Shown one piece after another: positions 30,562 through 33,199 of a DNA stretch of 33,199 bases. Positions within the stretch are counted from its first letter, which is position 1. Every line of letters starts with the position of its first letter. Location: positions 1-33,199 of the forward strand of contig SVDR01000019.1 of assembly GCA_015057755.1 (NCBI GenBank). The letters are read 5' to 3'. Under the pieces are notes generated by a model. It saw only the letters and a list, made by a program, of their open reading frames with translations. It made no database searches and was not told the DNA's origin. This stretch comes from Lachnoclostridium sp. (GTDB lineage Bacteria > Bacillota_A > Clostridia > Lachnospirales > Lachnospiraceae). Made by a program: the position numbers and the translations under genes.

Positions 30562-32214
30562 ATGACAATGTTAGTAAAAAACGCAAAGATCGCGACTATG
30601 GATGCTGCAAACCCACAGGCAGAGGCAGCAGTCATTGTCGGTGATTTTTTTGCATATGTAGGAACGGAAGAAGGAGCAAAGACATATTTGTCTGAGCGTG
30701 ATGTGCAGGATATTGAGATCGTAGATTGTAAGGGCAGTTTTTTGATGCCTGGTTTTAATGACAGTCACATGCACTATCTCCATTATGCGAAGGCGAAGAA
30801 AAGTGCAGTCAATTTATCCGGATGCACCTCTTTGCAGGAAGTTCTGGAGCGTATGAAAGACGGTTTTACCAACCGATATGATAAAAACAGCGGACTCTGG
30901 CTGACGGGTGAAGGCTGGAATCAGGACTATTTTACAGATGAAAAGCGTTTCCCGAATTCCAAAGATCTGGATACGGTTACGACAGAATATCCGATGATCA
31001 TTATGCGAACCTGTTTCCATGTTGCGGTTATGAATTCCAAGGCTATGGAACTTCTGAATTTTAATAAAGAAACGGTTGGCCAGTATGGCGCCTTTGCGGA
31101 AACGTATCCGGACGGAACACCAAACGGTGTGATCAAGGAAAATGTTTTCGACGACATTAAGGCAAATCTGCCGGCTCCGGGCTTGAATGCCCTGATGGAC
31201 ATGATGGTGGAATGTCAGGAAGACTTATTCGCTGCCGGTATTACCAGCATTCAGTCAGATGATTTTAAATATACTCCGGACGGAAGAGGCTATGAGATGA
31301 TGGCGCTGATCCGTGAAGCCAGTGAGCAGGGAAGACTGAAAGTACGTATGGCAGAGCAGGCTCTGCTTACGGAAAAAGAAACGATCGATGAATTCTTTGA
31401 TGTAAAAGGATTTGATGACAGTTACGGAAACCGCAGTTTTAAGATTTCCTGCGTGAAAGTGCTGACAGACGGTTCTCTCGGAGCCAGAACAGCGCTTATG
31501 AGAAAACCGTATGAGGATGCTCCGGAAACCTGCGGACTGGCGATCTATGAGAGCCAGGAGGAGCTGGATTATCTGGTTTTAAAGGCTCACAGACACAATA
31601 TGGCGGTTGCTTTGCATGCGATCGGAGACGGTGCTGTTGAGATGTGCTTAAATGCGATTGAGCGCGCAAGAAAGGAAATGCCGTATCTTCATCCGCGCCA
31701 CGGTATCGTACACTGCCAGATTACGGATAAAGAGCAGATCCGCCGTTTTAAGGAGCTGGATGTGATCGCATATATTCAGCCGGTATTTATTGATTATGAT
31801 ATGCATATTGTGTTCGACCGTGTGGGAAAAGAACTGGGAGATACCTCCTATGCGTGGAAAGATTACATTGAGAGCGGAGTTCACGCCCCATTCGGAACGG
31901 ACTGCCCGGTAGAAGAATTTGCTCCGATGCGCGGACTTTACTGTGCTGTGACAGGCTGTGATACAAAGGGAAATGGTCCTGCCTGGCCGCACCAGATCCT
32001 GAGCCGTGAGCAGGCACTCTTCGGTTACACAGCGGCAGGAGCATATGCATCTTACGATGAGGATGTAAAGGGAATGATCAAAGCCGGTATGTACGCAGAT
32101 TTTATTACGGTGGATACCGATCTGCTGACATGTGCGGATGAAGAGATCCTGCGGGCGAACGTAACTGCGACTTATGTCGGCGGAAAAAAGGTTTACGGTC
32201 GGATAACCGAATAG
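30562..32214 (+). CDS. YtcJ-like metal-dependent amidohydrolase
   Basis: The 550-aa protein belongs to the amidohydrolase superfamily, YtcJ/AepA-like group. The first-strand metal motif is HMH (His69, His71) in FNDSHMHY. Later ligands are in LHAIGDGA, GIVHC and the Asp of GTDCPV. The N-terminal small beta domain and the C-terminal GMIKAGMYADFITVD complete the fold. The group hydrolyses amide or related bonds of unknown natural substrates, and there is no pathway context here. The ATG has GAGGA 8 bases upstream. It is followed after 19 bases by the unknown membrane-anchored protein. Confidence 0.88.
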   Translation: MTMLVKNAKIATMDAANPQAEAAVIVGDFFAYVGTEEGAKTYLSERDVQDIEIVDCKGSFLMPGFNDSHMHYLHYAKAKKSAVNLSGCTSLQEVLERMKDGFTNRYDKNSGLWLTGEGWNQDYFTDEKRFPNSKDLDTVTTEYPMIIMRTCFHVAVMNSKAMELLNFNKETVGQYGAFAETYPDGTPNGVIKENVFDDIKANLPAPGLNALMDMMVECQEDLFAAGITSIQSDDFKYTPDGRGYEMMALIREASEQGRLKVRMAEQALLTEKETIDEFFDVKGFDDSYGNRSFKISCVKVLTDGSLGARTALMRKPYEDAPETCGLAIYESQEELDYLVLKAHRHNMAVALHAIGDGAVEMCLNAIERARKEMPYLHPRHGIVHCQITDKEQIRRFKELDVIAYIQPVFIDYDMHIVFDRVGKELGDTSYAWKDYIESGVHAPFGTDCPVEEFAPMRGLYCAVTGCDTKGNGPAWPHQILSREQALFGYTAAGAYASYDEDVKGMIKAGMYADFITVDTDLLTCADEEILRANVTATYVGGKKVYGRITE

Positions 32215-32233
32215 AAAAATAAGGAGATACATC

Positions 32234-33085
32234 ATGGGAAAAATGAAAGATGAAATGCAGGAGAATAATCCGCTCCTGCAGGTGTATATGAAAATTCTGC
32301 CGTTGACGGTGCTTGCGGTGGCAGTGATTTTCGTGCTTGTGAAACTGATTTCCGGAATGCTTGCTCCGGATCAGCTGATATTAAATGTAAAATATCACGA
32401 TTTCGAAAAAGGTGCTGTTCTGATGGGACCGGTCAAAGTCGCAAAGGATGAGGCATTTACAAAAGAAATCAAGCAGAAAACAGAAAAGAGTTCTGGATTT
32501 ACCAAGCTTTTGGTAATCATCGAAGGCGGCGAGCTGGAAGAGGAAGAACCGGGCATCGTATCAGAAGATGGCTCCTATTTCTTTGTTTACGAAAAAACAA
32601 AAGTTCCGGAAACGATTTATGTTAAAACTCCGGATTGGTGGCAGCCGGTTGATACAAAGGGCTCTCTGACTGCTCCGTTAGAGATCGGTTCCAAGATCGA
32701 TCTTCTGGAGGATCTGGGACCATTAGTGGAAGGAACAGCCGGGTTCGAAATTACAAACATTGAAACAGTTAAAATTTCCAGCGGTATCTTCAATGTGACT
32801 GTATCCATGACAGCAGACGGTAACGCAGTACCGTCCGACGTAAAACTTGTCATGGGTGATGAGGTGTTTGAAGAATGGGACGGAAGTTCCGAGCTCGTTT
32901 ACAACGAAGAGACCGGATTCGAGGACAGAACACTTGTATTCCGTTATAACCGCAGCCTGAGAGAAGATATTTCCGATCTTCTTGAAACCGCAATCATCCA
33001 GGTCGATGAGATCACTGCACGCAGAGAGTTTAAAGACGGTGAGTTCAGTGCGAATATGGATGTGGAGATTGTGGAAGTGCAGTAA
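32234..33085 (+). CDS. Membrane-anchored protein of unknown function (283 aa)
   Basis: After a short polar N terminus there is one membrane helix (about 20-42, ILPLTVLAVAVIFVLVKLI), then an acidic domain of about 240 residues rich in Glu, Asp, Val and Thr with a beta-strand-like pattern. There are no cysteines, and I do not recognise a family. The topology (short inside, large outside) suggests a membrane-tethered extracytoplasmic protein. AAGGAG lies before the ATG. It is probably co-transcribed with the amidohydrolase. Confidence 0.75.
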   Translation: MGKMKDEMQENNPLLQVYMKILPLTVLAVAVIFVLVKLISGMLAPDQLILNVKYHDFEKGAVLMGPVKVAKDEAFTKEIKQKTEKSSGFTKLLVIIEGGELEEEEPGIVSEDGSYFFVYEKTKVPETIYVKTPDWWQPVDTKGSLTAPLEIGSKIDLLEDLGPLVEGTAGFEITNIETVKISSGIFNVTVSMTADGNAVPSDVKLVMGDEVFEEWDGSSELVYNEETGFEDRTLVFRYNRSLREDISDLLETAIIQVDEITARREFKDGEFSANMDVEIVEVQ

Positions 33086-33199
33086 ATGTGGATTTCATTG
33101 AGCAAATAAAATAGTATATCTGTAGAAAAACCATACTATCTCCAAATACGGTTGACTACCTTTGCTTCGATGCGATTTTATCCGACTGTAGTCGGTCGC
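33086..33199. other. Intergenic end of the window with two inverted repeats
   Basis: ATAGTAT (from 33111) pairs with ATACTAT 15 bases later, without a T tract. At the very end CCGACT-GT-AGTCGG (33182-33195) sits inside a GCGA/TCGC flank. The second may be part of a terminator or of a repeat cut by the window edge. No gene starts here within view. Confidence 0.4.

Noticed and set aside
1..33199. Mobile elements, CRISPR, tRNA or rRNA genes
   Set aside because: I looked for transposase or integrase motifs, spaced direct repeats and tRNA-like arms and saw none.

Overview
The window reads as the chromosome of an anaerobic, spore-forming Firmicute. Its gene set (GGGtGRT protein beside an Fe-S scaffold, Rex, a SpoVAF-like germination protein, HPr with both His15 and Ser46, QueH, and an acpS-nnr-alr-mazF run) fits the Lachnospiraceae (Clostridium cluster XIVa). 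That placement is inference from gene content and style; no rRNA or other taxonomic marker is present. The window is almost fully coding, with AGGAGG-type ribosome binding sites and many recognisable rho-independent terminators. I see no insertion sequence, prophage, CRISPR array, tRNA or rRNA.

Layout. 1-2085: the end of an Fe-S scaffold gene, the codon-optimised GGGtGRT gene, then a flavodoxin-rubredoxin fusion behind a perfect 9-1-9 inverted repeat of the Fur/PerR type. 2117-3885 (minus strand): tspO, a 64-aa small protein, a BFD-type [2Fe-2S] protein, a His-rich YmaF-like protein and a stand-alone acyl carrier protein. 4040-9725: a membrane acyltransferase divergent from the ACP, a nitroreductase, an ABC-F ATPase with a MATE transporter, and a creatininase-family hydrolase. 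9816-12244 (minus): an orphan SpoVAF-like protein and the tRNA-t6A dehydratase TcdA. 12429-21335 (plus): a tightly packed run of MATE transporter, nadE, an rRNA/tRNA methyltransferase, nfeD, SPFH/stomatin, patatin phospholipase, a small membrane protein, birA and mutY. 21473-24530: rpoD, queH, ptsH (HPr) and an Mrp/NBP35 Fe-S carrier. 24755-28984: rex, acpS, nnr, alr and mazF. 29080-33085: a CNNM/CBS (CorC-HlyC) membrane protein, a YtcJ-like amidohydrolase and an unknown membrane-anchored protein.

Functional themes. Iron-sulfur and redox handling recur: scaffold/GGGtGRT, flavodoxin-rubredoxin, BFD, Mrp, Rex, nitroreductase, QueH and the MutY cluster. NAD metabolism also recurs: NadE, Nnr repair, and Rex sensing of NADH/NAD+. 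NfeD, SPFH and patatin form an apparently translationally coupled membrane-lipid module. acpS-nnr-alr-mazF is a conserved Firmicute neighbourhood, but no mazE antitoxin lies beside mazF here.

No spectacular new system is evident. The best leads are the GGGtGRT gene (unknown function but the codon usage of an abundant protein), the putative Fur/PerR operator on the flavodoxin-rubredoxin gene, a perfect palindrome over the ptsH -10 box, the six-fold HxH YmaF-like protein, the divergent ACP/acyltransferase pair, and the MazF without a neighbouring antitoxin. Several starts were moved from the longest open frame, most notably rpoD (GTG at 21473) and mazF (TTG at 28637).
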